Shown: positions 4,516 to 5,928 of the stretch, piece by piece
Layout of the letters: each line of letters begins with the position of its first letter
Numbering within the stretch: the stretch's first letter is position 1
DNA from: Boseongicola sp.
GTDB lineage: Bacteria > Pseudomonadota > Alphaproteobacteria > Rhodobacterales > Rhodobacteraceae
DNA: 5,928 bases
NCBI GenBank assembly: GCA_013042895.1
Contig: JABDPD010000268.1
Location: forward strand, 1-5,928
Direction: 5' to 3'
Program-made: the position numbers and the translations under genes
Notes under the pieces: generated by a model
What the model saw: the letters and a program-made list of their open reading frames with translations, nothing else
Database searches by the model: none
Told to the model about the DNA's origin: nothing

Positions 4516-5802
4516 ATGTCAAAGCCTCTTCGTCTTGGAATCGCCGGACTGGGAACGGTCGGCGCAGGCGTCGTGAAGATCGTCCAGAACCACGCTGACC
4601 TCTTGGCCTCACGCACGGGCCGCACGGTGACGATCTCGGCCGTTTCTGCACGAAGCAAGACCCGAGATCGTGGCGTTGATCTTTCGGCCTATGCTTGGGA
4701 AGACAATCCCGTCGCCCTCGCATCGCGCGACGACATAGATGTATTTGTCGAACTCATGGGTGGCGAGGACGGCCCCGCGAAAGCCTCTACCGAAGCCGCG
4801 ATAGCGGCAGGCAAAGACGTTGTGACGGCCAACAAGGCAATGCTCGCAGTCCATGGTCAGGAACTTGCCGAAGCCGCAGAAGCGCAGGGCGCCTGCCTTC
4901 GTTTCGAGGCCGCCGTCGCGGGCGGCATCCCTGCGATTAAAGCCCTCACCGAGAGCCTTGCCGGCAACGAGATTACCCGCGTCATGGGTGTAATGAACGG
5001 CACCTGCAATTATATTCTGACACGGATGCAAGACGCTGGCCTCGACTATCAAACCGTTTTCAGCGAAGCCGAAGCGCTGGGCTATCTCGAAGCTGATCCG
5101 ACACTTGATGTGGGCGGCATTGATGCAGGCCACAAACTCGCGCTTTTGGCCGCAATCGCATACGGCACGCAGGTGAATTTCCCCGCGATGGCAATTGAAG
5201 GCATTGAACGCATCAGCATCGAAGATATCGAGCAAGCCGCCGATATGGGCTATCGGATAAAGCTTCTCGGCGTTGCTCAGATGACCGGACGCGGTCTTGA
5301 AACTCGTATGTCACCTTGCCTTGTGCCGGCAACCTCGCCGCTCGGGCAGCTTGAAAACGCAACGAACATGATCGTGCTAGAAGGCGACAGCGTCGGACAA
5401 ATCGTTCTGCGCGGTGCAGGCGCCGGTGAAGGCCCCACAGCGAGCGCGGTGCTAAGCGACGTGCTCGACCTTGCCCGAGGCACGCGCGTTTCCACTTTCG
5501 GACGCCCTGCTGGCGAATTGGTTGCGGCGCGCTCCGCCATCTCAACCGCCCCGGCACCTTTCTACATCCGGTTCGCGCTGGTTGATAAACCCGGCGCGCT
5601 GGCCAAGATCGCGACCGTCCTTGGCGACGCTGGAATCTCGATCGACCGGATGCGCCAATACGGCCATGAAGACACCACCGCGCCTGTGCTTATCGTAACG
5701 CACAAAACCACGCGCGCGGCGTTGGACGAGGCTCTGGCTGCAATGGACAGTACTGGCGTTCTGGCTGGCGCACCCGTTGCGATCCGTATTGAGGAAGTCT
5801 GA
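4516..5802 (+). CDS. hom: Homoserine dehydrogenase with C-terminal ACT domain
   Basis: This 428-residue enzyme reduces aspartate 4-semialdehyde to homoserine with NAD(P)H in the cytosol, at the branch leading to threonine, methionine and isoleucine. Three domains are visible: an N-terminal Rossmann domain with GLGTVGAG (11-18) and the conserved TANKAML (104-110, Lys107); a catalytic/dimer domain with EAAVAGGIPAIKAL (131-144), GVMNGTCNYILTRM (158-171) and GYLEADPTLDVGGIDAGHK (189-207); and an ACT domain (about 349-428) starting FYIRFALVDKPGALAKIA. Glu192, Asp198, Asp203 and Lys207 match, by a constant offset of 16, the yeast catalytic residues Glu208, Asp214, Asp219 and Lys223 as I recall them. 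Length and order are normal for the bacterial monofunctional form; there is no aspartokinase fusion. The ACT domain usually carries threonine feedback inhibition. ATG at 4516 is chosen for its AAGGAG and because MSKPLRLGIAGLG is a typical start. A lipoprotein gene precedes it; no clear terminator follows. Confidence 0.97.
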   Translation: MSKPLRLGIAGLGTVGAGVVKIVQNHADLLASRTGRTVTISAVSARSKTRDRGVDLSAYAWEDNPVALASRDDIDVFVELMGGEDGPAKASTEAAIAAGKDVVTANKAMLAVHGQELAEAAEAQGACLRFEAAVAGGIPAIKALTESLAGNEITRVMGVMNGTCNYILTRMQDAGLDYQTVFSEAEALGYLEADPTLDVGGIDAGHKLALLAAIAYGTQVNFPAMAIEGIERISIEDIEQAADMGYRIKLLGVAQMTGRGLETRMSPCLVPATSPLGQLENATNMIVLEGDSVGQIVLRGAGAGEGPTASAVLSDVLDLARGTRVSTFGRPAGELVAARSAISTAPAPFYIRFALVDKPGALAKIATVLGDAGISIDRMRQYGHEDTTAPVLIVTHKTTRAALDEALAAMDSTGVLAGAPVAIRIEEV

Positions 5803-5928
5803 CCCTTTTCTCGCATTAATCGTCTGTAAAACCGTTCTGGCCTATTCTGCTGGCGCGAATGTGGAAAGGTATGGGTTACAGACCAAGGCGAGATATTACG
5901 ACAACCACGGTGCGGGTGGTGGTGGGGG
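5803..5928. other. Stretch after hom with no gene that can be supported
   Basis: These 126 bases run to the window edge. Two plus-strand frames stay open to the edge. From ATG at 5859 one reads MWKGMGYRPRRDITTTT. From GTG at 5861 the other reads MERYGLQTKARYYDNHGAG and then glycines. Neither has a Shine-Dalgarno and both are too short to judge, so I do not call a CDS. The last 18 bases are strongly G-rich (GCGGGTGGTGGTGGGGG). Confidence 0.4.
5822..5883. repeat. Inverted repeat GTCTGTAA...TTACAGAC downstream of hom
   Basis: GTCTGTAA (5822-5829) and TTACAGAC (5876-5883) are perfect complements 46 bases apart. With a 2-base bulge, CC (5832-5833) and GG (5874-5875) could extend the stem to 10 pairs. 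It begins 20 bases after the hom stop. There is no T-run after it, so an ordinary terminator is not supported. It could be the closing stem of a structured RNA, or chance. The family is not recognised. Confidence 0.3.

Noticed and set aside
4609..5235. Minus-strand open frame of 208 codons inside hom
   Set aside because: It lies wholly opposite the conserved catalytic domains of hom and has Cys/Arg/Phe-rich composition with no family signal.
1..5928. CRISPR arrays, insertion sequences, tRNA/rRNA genes and phage attachment sites
   Set aside because: No regularly spaced repeats, transposase frames, terminal inverted repeats with target duplications, or cloverleaf sequences were found on reading both strands.

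Overview
The window looks like part of a Rhodobacteraceae (Roseobacter-group) chromosome. This is inferred from gene content, protein style and moderate-to-high GC; no database search was possible. The evidence is a TadE/TadE/TadG-type pilus trio, a large glutamate dehydrogenase of the mitochondrial-like kind, a TetR regulator, and a three-domain homoserine dehydrogenase. Coding density is high and nearly all of the sequence is explained.

Layout: positions 1-1225 hold three tightly packed minus-strand genes for minor pilin-like proteins of a Tad/Flp type IVc pilus. The last of them, TadG-like, runs off the left edge. Positions 1226-1424 are an intergenic stretch with two inverted repeats: a probable terminator stem for the upstream gene, and a possible operator for the tad genes. 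Positions 1425-4072 hold three more minus-strand genes. In order of transcription these are a TetR-family regulator, a small two-helix membrane protein that overlaps it by 4 bases, and glutamate dehydrogenase 111 bases further on. Positions 4073-4158 are a compact divergent control region. It contains a perfect 16-base TetR-type palindrome centred between two copies of an 11-base direct repeat. Positions 4159-5802 read on the plus strand: a small lipoprotein gene, then hom (homoserine dehydrogenase). Positions 5803-5928 have no gene I can support, only an inverted repeat and a G-rich edge.

How the genes fit together: glutamate dehydrogenase links 2-oxoglutarate and ammonium to glutamate. Homoserine dehydrogenase sits at the branch to threonine and methionine in the aspartate family. 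The two are neighbours but lie on opposite strands, so no joint regulation is shown. The TetR protein probably represses its own gene and the membrane-protein gene, and may also affect the divergent lipoprotein gene. The tad trio is a separate functional block with visibly lower GC in hand-counted lines.

I see no clearly new multi-gene system. The two most interesting items are the antenna-sized insertion near the C-terminus of this bacterial glutamate dehydrogenase and the symmetric repeat architecture in front of the TetR gene.
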